From contig NZ_JBFDTP010000002.1 of the NCBI RefSeq assembly GCF_040719375.1, forward strand, positions 1,364,001-1,428,000: a DNA stretch of 64,000 nucleotides, read 5' to 3'. Origin of the DNA: Clostridium sp. AN503. Its GTDB lineage: Bacteria > Bacillota > Clostridia > Lachnospirales > Lachnospiraceae. Both the position numbers and the translations under genes were made by a program. Positions 8,659 to 16,789 of this stretch are shown one piece after another (position 1 is the stretch's first letter; each line of letters opens with the position of its first letter). A model generated the notes under the pieces. That model made no database searches and had not been told where the DNA came from. It saw only the letters and a list, made by a program, of their open reading frames with translations.

Positions 8659-9882
8659 ATGAAGATCAAGGGAAATCGTATTGCCGTATTTATTGCAGGT
8701 TATGCCTGCGTGCTGGTCATTGCCATCACCAACGTGTGGAGCGTGTTTGTGAATCCGCTGGTGGAGGCCAATGGCTGGCAGAAAGCGGATGTGCTCAATG
8801 CATATGCCTATTACTCTGTGGTGATGGCGGTATTTGGCGTGGTGGCCGCCCGCCTGATCCGCAGGTTCCCCACCAGGGTGGTGCTGTATGCCGGGTCCTT
8901 TATGATGGCGGCAGGCATCTTCGGCATCGGCCTGGTGCGCAGCATCCCGGGGCTTTATCTGACCTTCAGCGTGCTGATGGCGGTCGGCGGGGGATGCACT
9001 TATAATTTATCAATCACCAACACCTTAAAATGGTTCCCGGACAGAAAGGGGCTGGCCTCCGGGCTTTTGCTCAGTGGGGCGTCCTTAGGCGGCATGATCT
9101 TTGCGCCGGTGATGAACAGCCTGTTTGTGCGGTTTGGCGTCCATCAGGCGTGTATGATCATGGGAACACTCTTTGCGGTCCTTTTAGGGCTTACGGTGTG
9201 GATGGCCCAGGTGGCGCCGGAGGATTACTGTCCGGAGGGCTGGAACCCGGCTATGGCGCAGACGGCGGCAGCAGGACCGGGACGGGATTACGTCTGGACG
9301 GAAATGGTGCGGACGCCGCAGTTTTACCTGATCTTTTTCATGTTTATCTGCGCCAATACGGGCAGTGCGATGATGATCAGCTCCGCGTCGGTGATCGGAC
9401 AGTCCTATGCGGGCCTAAGCGCCGCCCTTGCTGCAACGGCGGTGGGTTTCATGTCCTGTTGTAATTTCGTGGGAAGGATGTTCTTTGGATGGCTGTCGGA
9501 CCGGATCGGCAGGTACCGTGCGCTGATGATCTCGATCTCCATCTGTACCTGTGTGATGTTTGTGCTGTTTTTAACCGGCCAGCCGGCGGTATTTATCGGC
9601 GGCATGTGCCTGACGGGGATGTGCGGCGGTTCGATCCTGGCGCTGCTCCCGTCCATCTGCTCGGATGCGTTCGGCGTGAAACACTCCACGATGAATTACA
9701 GTATTTTGTTCCTGGGATTTGCGGGCAGTTCCTTTTTGGCTCCGCGGATTGCGGCGAAGTTCGCGGGAGGATACCAGATGGCGTTTCTGACTGCGGGCGT
9801 GCTGTGTGCGGCAGGGCTGGGGCTTTTGTTTGTGATCAGCGGAAGGCTGAAAAAGCAGTCAGCGTCTGAAGCGCTGGCATAA
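8659..9882 (+). CDS. MFS transporter, oxalate/formate antiporter (OFA)-like
   Basis: A 407-residue major facilitator protein with twelve predicted helices. NVWSVFVNPLVEANGW in helix 1, NTLKWFPDRKGLASGLLLSG in the helix 4-5 region and GRMFFGWLSDRIGR between helices 8 and 9 are typical of the OFA subfamily, which moves small carboxylates, often by exchange. The gene lies 15 bases after the YkvI-like gene and ends the cluster at a terminator. A carboxylate carrier next to CoA-transferase and CoA-ligase genes fits uptake of the substrate acid, export of the product acid, or exchange of one for the other. The exact substrate is unknown. Confidence 0.8.
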   Translation: MKIKGNRIAVFIAGYACVLVIAITNVWSVFVNPLVEANGWQKADVLNAYAYYSVVMAVFGVVAARLIRRFPTRVVLYAGSFMMAAGIFGIGLVRSIPGLYLTFSVLMAVGGGCTYNLSITNTLKWFPDRKGLASGLLLSGASLGGMIFAPVMNSLFVRFGVHQACMIMGTLFAVLLGLTVWMAQVAPEDYCPEGWNPAMAQTAAAGPGRDYVWTEMVRTPQFYLIFFMFICANTGSAMMISSASVIGQSYAGLSAALAATAVGFMSCCNFVGRMFFGWLSDRIGRYRALMISISICTCVMFVLFLTGQPAVFIGGMCLTGMCGGSILALLPSICSDAFGVKHSTMNYSILFLGFAGSSFLAPRIAAKFAGGYQMAFLTAGVLCAAGLGLLFVISGRLKKQSASEALA

Positions 9883-9918
9883 AATGAAAAGACTGCCGGA
9901 GAACCGGATAACAGGAAA

Positions 9919-9967
9919 GACCTCCCTCCCCGCAGGTTAACGGGGGATGGAGGTCTCCTTTGTTTTT
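9919..9967 (+). terminator. intrinsic terminator after MFS gene
   Basis: GACCTCCCTCCCCG pairs with CGGGGGATGGAGGTC around CAGGTTAA, followed by TCCTTTGTTTTT. It ends the rightward transporter transcript and overlaps the 3' end and stop codon of the convergent LysR gene. Confidence 0.75.
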
Positions 9968-10830
9968 ACATATTCCAGGAAGCTTTCGAGGGCTTTGGTC
10001 TGGTAATTCTTTTTGCTGTACACCATATACACCAGCCGGGTGTCGGCGCGGATGTTCAGCTTTAGGTAGTCCAGGCTGTCGAACTGCCGAAGGAAGGCTG
10101 TGTTCGCTGCAATGCCCACGACCGGGTTGGTGGATACGTAGCCGCCCATGCTGATCTCATCCTCGAACTGGAAGGATGCGGTCAGACCGTGCTCCTTCAA
10201 CAGGTTGGCGACGATCCCGCCGATGGGGATGGACTGGCGGTAGGTGACCAACTTCTGCTGCGCCAGCTCCGGGAAGCTGACGGCCTGTCCGCTGCGGGAG
10301 GCAAGCGGATGCTCATGGTTGATGATAGCGACCAGCTCCTGAGCCAGGATGGGGATGAACTCTAAGTCCGGCTCGCGGTCCACCTTTGAGCAGAACCCAA
10401 CGTCATAGGCTCCGCTTTTGACCTGTTCAATGATCTGCAGGGTCATGGCGGTATAGATGTTGAAAGTAACCTTGGGATTGCGGGTCTGCTTGTAGCCGTT
10501 GGTGGCCTTGGGCAGGAAATCCCCGCAGAGCGTCGGGATGCATCCCACATCGATCACTCCTCCGATGGCCCCCGCCTTCTCGTGGGCCGCCTCAATCCCT
10601 TTTTCCAGCTCGCTTAAGGCGGCGCACACGTAGGTGTAGAATTCCTGACCGTGCTTGGTCAGCCGGATGTTCCGTCCCTCCTTTTGGAACAGGGCGATCC
10701 CCAGCTCCTTTTCCAGGGAGGAGATGGAGTCGCTCAGGCTGGGCTGGGTGATGTAGAGCTCTTTTGCAGCCTTGGTATAATGCTGGAGCTGCGCCAGCTT
10801 GCGGAAATAGTAAAGCTGTGACAGATTCAT
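9937..10830 (-). CDS. LysR-family transcriptional regulator
   Basis: A 297-residue LysR regulator. The N-terminal winged helix (MNLSQLYYFRKLAQLQHYTKAA is residues 1-22; then ITQPSLSDSISSLEKELG) recognises DNA. The rest is a periplasmic-binding-fold effector domain (GVIDVGCIPTLCGDFLP onward). It is convergent with the transporter pair and likely controls the CoA-acid cluster in response to the acid or its CoA ester. Its upstream region carries the same 17-bp palindrome found before the YkvI-like gene, which supports autoregulation and control of the transporters. The effector is not known. Confidence 0.9.
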   Translation of the reverse strand: MNLSQLYYFRKLAQLQHYTKAAKELYITQPSLSDSISSLEKELGIALFQKEGRNIRLTKHGQEFYTYVCAALSELEKGIEAAHEKAGAIGGVIDVGCIPTLCGDFLPKATNGYKQTRNPKVTFNIYTAMTLQIIEQVKSGAYDVGFCSKVDREPDLEFIPILAQELVAIINHEHPLASRSGQAVSFPELAQQKLVTYRQSIPIGGIVANLLKEHGLTASFQFEDEISMGGYVSTNPVVGIAANTAFLRQFDSLDYLKLNIRADTRLVYMVYSKKNYQTKALESFLEYVKTKETSIPR

Positions 10831-10858
10831 ATAGTGCCCCCATGATTTTCCGTTGTCT

Positions 10859-10890
10859 CCGCCTGATCTTACGCTTAAAGATCAGGGCGG
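10859..10890 (-). other. 12-bp hairpin in the LysR leader
   Basis: CCGCCTGATCTT (10859-10870) pairs with AAGATCAGGGCGG (10878-10890) with one bulged G and a 7-base loop. It lies in the expected 5' leader of the LysR mRNA, about 30 bases before the start codon, and has no T-run on either side, so it is not a simple terminator. Confidence 0.5.
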
Positions 10891-10907
10891 GGATGTCTGT
10901 ATACTGC

Positions 10908-10925
10908 ATGTTAAAAAAATAACAT
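10908..10925 (-). promoter_or_regulatory. palindromic operator before LysR gene
   Basis: ATGTTA-N6-TAACAT, an 18-base palindrome. The first 17 bases are identical to 7305-7321. It sits just downstream of a plausible leftward -10 (TATAAT on the minus strand, 10938-10943), where a bound regulator would block its own transcription. Confidence 0.55.
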
Positions 10926-10937
10926 AAGGTATCTATC

Positions 10938-10966
10938 ATTATACATGATATTGGATGAAAATTCCA
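10938..10966 (-). promoter_or_regulatory. candidate promoter for LysR gene
   Basis: On the minus strand TGGAAT (10961-10966), 17 bases, TATAAT (10938-10943). The -10 is perfect and the -35 is poor, as often seen for regulated promoters. Confidence 0.4.
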
Positions 10967-10974
10967 GATATAAA

Positions 10975-11946
10975 TCAATATACCAGACTCATAACAATTC
11001 CCTGTGGATAGTCTCCATATTTTTCTCCAAACAAATTGATACCCCCTATGTTATGGGCAGTTTCCTTTATCTGTATGCGGAGTGAGATATACTGCTGCTC
11101 ATTGAGTTTGAGCTGCTTAAGGCCAAGCTGCTGATTCACAAGCGCACCGTCGATATAGCCGCCATGTTCCCGCACGGAAAATGTCTTTAAAATGCCGTAC
11201 TGTGTCCGTCCGTTGGGCCAGCATAAAGGGGTGAGATTGCCCCTTCTTGCGCCGTAATCTCCCGGGGAGCAGTAGGTTCCTACCTCATGACCGTTGATGG
11301 AGATGGTAATATCAGAGGGCCAGTGCTCTAAATATCCCGGGGCCTCAGAGCAGATTTCCATCTGAAAGGAGATCTCGCTGGGGGACAGGAGCGGATTGCC
11401 TATGTTAGGAAAGCGGTATTCAATGTATCCGCTGTGAAACCATAGAAGCTGCGCCCTCCCACGTGCAGGGGAGTAAAAAGTACGGACATCATCGTAACCG
11501 TCAATAATACCATTTTCATCAGCCAGGCCGCAGGTGGGCTGGATATCCCACTGATAATAGTTGCCCACAGGCATATCCATAAAGATGCTGTTGCTTGCGG
11601 AATCGGCATCTGTATCGGAATTCTGAAGAAAAAAGGATTGCATCGAACAGGTGCATACCCGCATGGAGCCGTGCTTTCCCGGTTGTGTTTCGGTGATTAT
11701 AAGGCCGGCTTCCTCAAGGTTTTTGATATGCAGTGCGGCGGAGGATATCGGGATATGCAGTGTGTCAGCCAGCTCCTGCACGGACATCACTGCGTTTTTT
11801 AAGAGGCCAAGGATCTGCAGGCGGGCAGGAGAAGAAATCGCCTTTCCAATCTGACAGATTCGTTCATGGTGTTCCTGGTTACTTAAGTGGAGGCTGATGT
11901 TGCGTTCTCCGATAATCCGGACCGGTTTTTTCTCTTTCTCTGACAT
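10975..11946 (-). CDS. ArsR-type winged-helix regulator with large C-terminal sensor-like domain
   Basis: A 323-residue protein. Residues about 30-92 form an ArsR-like winged helix (ISSPARLQILGLLKNAVMSV, then HIPISSAALHIKNLEEAGLI). ArsR repressors are usually 90-120 residues; here about 220 further residues follow, rich in beta-forming, Trp and Tyr segments (FHSGYIEYRFPNIGNPLLSP; DITISINGHEVGTYCSPGDYG), which look like a beta-sandwich that could bind a sugar. It is divergent from the sugar ABC/GH2 operon and probably controls it. I start it at the ATG at 11946, with AAGGAA eight bases ahead, rather than the GTG at 11949. I know no firm function for the C-terminal domain. Confidence 0.75.
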   Translation of the reverse strand: MSEKEKKPVRIIGERNISLHLSNQEHHERICQIGKAISSPARLQILGLLKNAVMSVQELADTLHIPISSAALHIKNLEEAGLIITETQPGKHGSMRVCTCSMQSFFLQNSDTDADSASNSIFMDMPVGNYYQWDIQPTCGLADENGIIDGYDDVRTFYSPARGRAQLLWFHSGYIEYRFPNIGNPLLSPSEISFQMEICSEAPGYLEHWPSDITISINGHEVGTYCSPGDYGARRGNLTPLCWPNGRTQYGILKTFSVREHGGYIDGALVNQQLGLKQLKLNEQQYISLRIQIKETAHNIGGINLFGEKYGDYPQGIVMSLVY

Positions 11947-11991
11947 CACAGGAGTTCCTTTCTTTTAGAAATGCTGTTAATAGTTGATGTA

Positions 11992-12020
11992 ATTATACCC
12001 TATTATTACATAAAAATCAA
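11992..12020 (-). promoter_or_regulatory. promoter for ArsR-type regulator gene
   Basis: On the minus strand TTGATT (12015-12020), a 17-base spacer and a perfect TATAAT (11992-11997), about 45 bases before the start codon. Confidence 0.6.
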
Positions 12021-12100
12021 AATAAAAAAAGAAAATACAGTAAAAAGATAGAAATATTTGTTTGTTATATACAAAAATAATCGTGTTAAACGGTTATATA

Positions 12101-12129
12101 TTGAATGAATGTACAAAATATGATAATAT
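12101..12129 (+). promoter_or_regulatory. candidate promoter for sugar ABC/GH2 operon
   Basis: TTGAAT (12101-12106), 17 bases, TAATAT (12124-12129). The -10 lies inside an imperfect palindrome, ATGAT-N7-ATCAT (12120-12136), a good position for a repressor such as the divergent ArsR-type protein. Confidence 0.45.
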
Positions 12130-12185
12130 TAATCATGTAATAAATAAGGAACGTGATGTGAATTTCACTACGAAGGAGGATTGTT

Positions 12186-13241
12186 ATGAAAAGAAGATTG
12201 ATTTGTTTAGCGATGGCATCAGCGATGGTGGTTTCTCTGACTGCATGTGGCTCAAGTGAGGCAAAACCGGCGTCAGAGACAAGTGCGGTACAGACTCAGG
12301 CGGAAGCGCAGGGCGGTACCGCTGCTGTTGAGGGAGCCAAAGACAAGGAAGGAAGCACAGCTTCGACTCAGATTTTGGAAGGAAAAACAGTTGGTTTTGC
12401 CCAAACGGACAGTATGTCGGCATGGCGGACCACGGAGACGGATTCCATAAAGGAATATGTGGAGGCGGCAGGAGGAACCTTTATTGTTAAGGATGCGGGA
12501 GGGGATATTGCAACCCAGGAGACAGATATCCGCGATCTGATAGCGGCAGGGGTTGATTATCTGGTTGTGGCGCCCCTGGAAGATAATGGACTTCAGGGAG
12601 CTCTTCAGGAAGCCATGGAAAATGAGATACCGGTAATTCTGGTGGACCGTTCCATTGCAGGGGAGCCGGGAACCCATTATACCACGGCTATTATGTCCGA
12701 CTTTGTGTGGGAGGGCGAGCAATGCGCGAAGGCTCTGGAAGAAGCGCTGCCTGACGGTGGAAACGTTGTTATTATCAATGGCGGCTATGACTCCTCCACA
12801 TCAACGGATCGTCAGGATGGTTTCGTCAAGAATTTGGACACATCCAAATATAAGATTGTGGCGGAGCAGGACGGCGAGTGGCTTATGGATAAAGCGCAGT
12901 CTGTTATGGAAAATATCATCCAGGCTCAGGGCGGAGAAAACATTGATGCGGTATTCGCAGTGACAGATGATATGATCCAGGGAGCAAAGACGGCGATCGA
13001 GGCTGCAGGCCTGGAACCTGGAACGGATATCCTGACGTTAGGGATCGATGGGACAAGAGCTGCATTTGAGGATGTGGAAGCCGGAAAACAGCTGGCGTCA
13101 GTAACCTGCTCTCCGTACTTTGGCCCGGTTGTGGTGAATACTCTTTCTAAGATTATTAACGGAGAAGAGGTGCCTCAGCACATAACAAACGAGGATACCC
13201 TTTATACAAAAGATAATGTTGTGGTTGAGCTTGGATTTTAA
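12186..13241 (+). CDS. sugar ABC transporter substrate-binding lipoprotein, YtfQ-like
   Basis: A 351-residue exported lipoprotein. The signal peptide ends in the lipobox SLTAC with Cys21, followed by a Ser/Glu/Ala-rich tether. The mature part is a type I periplasmic-binding fold for monosaccharides. VGFAQTDSMSAWRTTETDSI, AAGVDYLVVAPLEDNGL, IPVILVDRSI and VTDDMIQGAKTAIEAAGLEPG recall the galactofuranose-binding protein YtfQ more than RbsB or MglB. It is the first gene of an operon with a double ATPase and two separate permeases, the same make-up as ytfQRT-yjfF. GAAGGAGG at 12172-12179 sets the start. The family is certain; the sugar is an inference. Confidence 0.88.
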   Translation: MKRRLICLAMASAMVVSLTACGSSEAKPASETSAVQTQAEAQGGTAAVEGAKDKEGSTASTQILEGKTVGFAQTDSMSAWRTTETDSIKEYVEAAGGTFIVKDAGGDIATQETDIRDLIAAGVDYLVVAPLEDNGLQGALQEAMENEIPVILVDRSIAGEPGTHYTTAIMSDFVWEGEQCAKALEEALPDGGNVVIINGGYDSSTSTDRQDGFVKNLDTSKYKIVAEQDGEWLMDKAQSVMENIIQAQGGENIDAVFAVTDDMIQGAKTAIEAAGLEPGTDILTLGIDGTRAAFEDVEAGKQLASVTCSPYFGPVVVNTLSKIINGEEVPQHITNEDTLYTKDNVVVELGF

Positions 13242-13258
13242 AGCTTCTATGTTTGTCC

Positions 13259-13289
13259 GGAACCATTCCTGCATGGCAGGGGTGGTTCC
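13259..13289 (+). terminator. intercistronic hairpin after binding-protein gene
   Basis: GGAACCATTCCTGC (13259-13272) pairs with GCAGGGGTGGTTCC (13276-13289), including G-U pairs, followed by TTTTG. Such elements commonly reduce read-through or protect the 3' end, so that the binding protein is made in excess over the ATPase and permeases. Confidence 0.6.
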
Positions 13290-13306
13290 TTTTGAAAGGA
13301 GATGCT

Positions 13307-14824
13307 ATGTCTGAATTTTTATTAGACATTCAGGGATTGGAAAAATCATTTCCGGGGGTGAAGGCATTAAAAGGGGTTAACCTGCAAATCAAAAGGGGAG
13401 AGGTACATGCCTTGATGGGAGAAAACGGTGCGGGGAAATCCACTTTGATCAAGGTACTGACCGGGATTTACCAAAAAGACGCAGGGGAAATCCGGTTTGA
13501 TGGAGAGTTGATTCATGCGAGGACGCCGATCGAGGCAAATGAAAAAGGAATATCAACCATTTATCAGGAGCTGAATCTTGTGTTGTTCCAGACCGTATAT
13601 GAGAACCTGTTTTTGGGCAGGGAGATCAGGAACAGGTTCGGAGGCATAGACAGAAAATCCATGATAACAGAGGCAAGGCGGATTATGAGCGAGCTTGGGA
13701 TCGATGTCGATGTGACCAGACCCCTTCGCAGCTATTCGACGGCAATCCAGCAGATGGTAGCCATTGCACGCGCTGTGAGTATCCAGTCGAAGCTGGTTAT
13801 CATGGATGAACCTACCTCATCCCTGGATACGAATGAGGTAAAAGTGTTGTTTGGTATCATCCGTCAGCTTAAGGAGAAAGGGATCAGCGTACTGTTTATC
13901 AGCCATAAGCTGGATGAGATTTTCGAGATATGCGAGAGGCTTACTGTATTTAAGGATGGTGCTTACGTAGGGGATTATGATGTGAGCGAGCTGGACCAGT
14001 TAAAGCTGATATCTCTGATGATTGGAAAAGATACGGTAAAACTGGAGCGTACCAGAAACGGATATGCGTTTGATAAAGCGGCGGTTATCCTGGAAGCAAA
14101 AGACATCAGACAGGGGATGCGGCTTAACGGAATCGGAATCACTATCAAAGAGGGGGAAGTGGTGGGCCTGGCGGGACTCCTTGGTTCTGGCAGAACGGAG
14201 CTTGCCCGGACGATATTTGGTGCGGAACAGCCGGATAACGGAGAGATATTCTGGTATGGTAAGCCGGCGAAGCTGAGAAGCCCTGCAGACGCGATTAAGA
14301 TGGGGATGGGCTTCTGCACGGAGGACCGCAAGGTGGAAGGGATTATTCCACATCTGTCCGTAAAGGAGAACATAACGATTGCACTGCTTCCGCGTCTCAA
14401 TACGTTTGGCTTTGTCAGGGCGGGGGAACAGAACAAAATCGTCGAACATTACATTAAAAGATTGAAGATCAAAACTCCGTCACCAGAACAGTCAATCTGT
14501 AATCTGAGCGGAGGAAATCAACAGAAGGTTCTGCTTGCGCGCTGGATGTGCATGAATCCGAAACTGATCATTATGGATGAGCCGACACGCGGCATTGATG
14601 TGGGCGCCAAGGTGGAGATCGAGCAGCTTATTCAGGAATTTTCAAAAACAGGTATTTCGGTGCTGATGATTTCTTCAGAGCTTGCGGAGCTGGAACGCAA
14701 TTGTGACAGGATTATCGTTATGAGGGAAGGCCTGAAACGGGGAGAGCTGATTGGTGATGAAATCAGTCAGGATCAGATCATGGAGACCATTGCAGAGGGA
14801 GGAAGAGAGGTGGATGATGACTAG
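13307..14824 (+). CDS. sugar ABC transporter ATP-binding protein (two NBDs)
   Basis: A 505-residue cytoplasmic protein with two fused nucleotide-binding domains, as in RbsA, MglA and YtfR. Domain 1 has Walker A GENGAGKST (38-46) and Walker B VIMDEPTSSLD. Domain 2 has the altered Walker A GLLGSGRTEL, the signature LSGGNQQKV and Walker B IIMDEPTRGID. It powers import through the two permeases encoded next. I take the ATG at 13307, with AAAGGAG just before it; the open frame reaches back to 13253, but that part is the hairpin. The 3' end overlaps the first permease gene by eleven bases, so translation is coupled. Confidence 0.93.
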   Translation: MSEFLLDIQGLEKSFPGVKALKGVNLQIKRGEVHALMGENGAGKSTLIKVLTGIYQKDAGEIRFDGELIHARTPIEANEKGISTIYQELNLVLFQTVYENLFLGREIRNRFGGIDRKSMITEARRIMSELGIDVDVTRPLRSYSTAIQQMVAIARAVSIQSKLVIMDEPTSSLDTNEVKVLFGIIRQLKEKGISVLFISHKLDEIFEICERLTVFKDGAYVGDYDVSELDQLKLISLMIGKDTVKLERTRNGYAFDKAAVILEAKDIRQGMRLNGIGITIKEGEVVGLAGLLGSGRTELARTIFGAEQPDNGEIFWYGKPAKLRSPADAIKMGMGFCTEDRKVEGIIPHLSVKENITIALLPRLNTFGFVRAGEQNKIVEHYIKRLKIKTPSPEQSICNLSGGNQQKVLLARWMCMNPKLIIMDEPTRGIDVGAKVEIEQLIQEFSKTGISVLMISSELAELERNCDRIIVMREGLKRGELIGDEISQDQIMETIAEGGREVDDD

Positions 14825-15770
14825 AAACGAGTGGTTTGAGGCAGCTAAAAAATACAGTGCAGTTTCTCTTCTGGCTTTGTTTATACTCTTAAACACCATT
14901 GTCACGCCAAATTTTTTCAGGCTTGGCAATTTAAACAATATTATTACACAGATCTGCCCGATTATTCTGTGCGGGATGGGGATGACACTGGTGATTTCTA
15001 CTGGAGGAATTGATATTTCCGTGGGATCGGTCATGGCTCTTGCAGGTGTAATGACGGCTAAGCTCATGACAGGAACAGGACTTCTTGCTGCTGTGGCAAT
15101 CGCCCTGTCAGTATCGGCTGCGATCGGCTGCTTAACCGGGATCATGGTTGGCAAACTGCGGCTCCAGGCAATGGTTGTGACTCTGGGGCTTATGCTGGGC
15201 TTAAGAGGCGTCGCGCAGGTGCTCTGCGGCGGGAGGGATATCTATTTTAATAAACTTGGAGTTGTGGGAAGCAGCCTTTCTTTGTGGGGAACTTACAAAA
15301 TCGGCGGTGTGCTTCCGGTACAGATTATCCCGATTGTACTGTCGATCCTGTCAGTTTGGGTGTTGGCGGAAAAAACGGTGATCGGACATCAGATCCAGGC
15401 TGTAGGTGACAACATTCGTTCCAGCGCGCTTTCCGGAATCAACACGGCGGGGACGATGATGATAGTCTACGGGATCAGTGCGGGACTTGCGGCCCTTGCA
15501 GGTGTATTTCAGGCTGCGAAAGTGTCGGTTGCAGCCGGTAGCTCTCTAGGGCAGCTTGCAGAGCTGGATGCGATTGCGGCAGTGGTGATTGGCGGTACCC
15601 CCATGAGCGGAGGAAAGGCCCATGTGATTGGAACGGTAATTGGCGCTTTGATCATGCAGATGATCACGCTGACCTGTGTGATGAACAATATCCCGGACCA
15701 ATACGCCCAGGTGTTTAAAGCGGTAATTATTGTGTTTGCGGTGTTTATCCAACGTGAACGTCTGAAGTAG
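14814..15770 (+). CDS. sugar ABC transporter permease 1
   Basis: A 318-residue inner-membrane permease of the RbsC/YtfT type with about eight to ten helices. STGGIDISVGSVMALAGV and AVVIGGTPMSGGKAHVIGT are family motifs for coupling to the ATPase and lining the channel. The start is the ATG at 14814 (14817 is an alternative); it overlaps the ATPase stop. It is followed after 11 bases by a second permease of the same family, so the pore is probably a heterodimer, as in YtfT/YjfF. Confidence 0.88.
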   Translation: MMTRNEWFEAAKKYSAVSLLALFILLNTIVTPNFFRLGNLNNIITQICPIILCGMGMTLVISTGGIDISVGSVMALAGVMTAKLMTGTGLLAAVAIALSVSAAIGCLTGIMVGKLRLQAMVVTLGLMLGLRGVAQVLCGGRDIYFNKLGVVGSSLSLWGTYKIGGVLPVQIIPIVLSILSVWVLAEKTVIGHQIQAVGDNIRSSALSGINTAGTMMIVYGISAGLAALAGVFQAAKVSVAAGSSLGQLAELDAIAAVVIGGTPMSGGKAHVIGTVIGALIMQMITLTCVMNNIPDQYAQVFKAVIIVFAVFIQRERLK

Positions 15771-15781
15771 GAGGAAGACAT

Positions 15782-16789
15782 ATGAAGACATTAAAGAAAA
15801 TTTATGGGTCCTTTTATTCAAAAAGTACCATCCTCGCATTCCTGCTTCTGGTGTTTGCAGCCGGAATCCTTTTTCGGGACAAGAACTTTTTAACGATGGG
15901 AAATATGTTTAATATCCTTTTGAAAGCGTCGAAAAACGGCGGGTATCTGGCGCTTGGAATGACATTTGTGATTCTTTGCGCGGAGATAGACCTTTCTGTA
16001 GGTGCGGTTTTTGCTCTCAGCGGCGTAGTGATGGGACTTGTCGGACAGATTAACCCGTGGCTGGGAATTGCGGCGGGGCTGGCAGTGGGTGCGGTGTCCG
16101 GGATGCTTGTGGGTTTTATGGTGACGAAAATGCGGATTTCATCCTGGATCGCGTCTCTGGCTATGCTGTTTGCGCTCAGGGGGATGATCCTGATCGTGGC
16201 AAAGAAATCCGTTGCAATCACTGGAACCGTGATGACCTTTGGCAACGCGAAGATTTTAAAAGGGGTATTTCCGGGAATGAAAAGCGGGATTTCCATATTG
16301 ATTCCATTGCTTTTTATCCTTACATTCCTGTGTATGTACCTGTCCAGGTATACGAAGTTCGGCATGGGCATGTACGCGGCAGGCGGAAACGGCGAGGCGG
16401 CCAGAATGATGGGGATTGACGTGGACCGGATCAAAATGAAGGCATTTTTATGCAGCGGACTGATTGCGGCCTTCTCGGGAGTGCTTCTGGCGTCCAGTTC
16501 AGGGAGCGCAACCTTAAGCGCAGGCAATACATACGAGACCTATGCGATCGCCATGTGTGCAATCGGAGGCGTCAAGCTCACTGGTGGGGAAGGAAAGTTT
16601 TCCGGAACCTTCTTTGGTATTTTGATCTATTTTATCATCAATACGATATTTACCTATCTGCCTTCGGGAATATCCGTACACTGGCAGTCTGTTATCATGG
16701 GGCTGCTTGTATTGATATCTGTTGGAGTGCAGACTGATGTGATAAAAAATATCCGTCTGAAAAAGGGCAGAAATGAGGGCGTCTTATGA
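15782..16789 (+). CDS. sugar ABC transporter permease 2
   Basis: A 335-residue permease related to YjfF/RbsC. AEIDLSVGAVFALSGVVMG and AIGGVKLTGGEGKFSGTFFG are the conserved blocks. It is clearly a paralogue and not a copy of the first permease, which supports a heteromeric channel. AGGAGG at 15769-15774 supports the ATG at 15782. Its last four bases (ATGA) overlap the start of the GH2 gene, which ties transport to glycoside hydrolysis in the cytoplasm. Confidence 0.88.
   Translation: MKTLKKIYGSFYSKSTILAFLLLVFAAGILFRDKNFLTMGNMFNILLKASKNGGYLALGMTFVILCAEIDLSVGAVFALSGVVMGLVGQINPWLGIAAGLAVGAVSGMLVGFMVTKMRISSWIASLAMLFALRGMILIVAKKSVAITGTVMTFGNAKILKGVFPGMKSGISILIPLLFILTFLCMYLSRYTKFGMGMYAAGGNGEAARMMGIDVDRIKMKAFLCSGLIAAFSGVLLASSSGSATLSAGNTYETYAIAMCAIGGVKLTGGEGKFSGTFFGILIYFIINTIFTYLPSGISVHWQSVIMGLLVLISVGVQTDVIKNIRLKKGRNEGVL

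Noticed and set aside
12062..12259. Short plus-strand frame across the sugar operon promoter
   Set aside because: It overlaps the promoter, the ribosome site and the start of the binding-protein gene, and has no ribosome site of its own.
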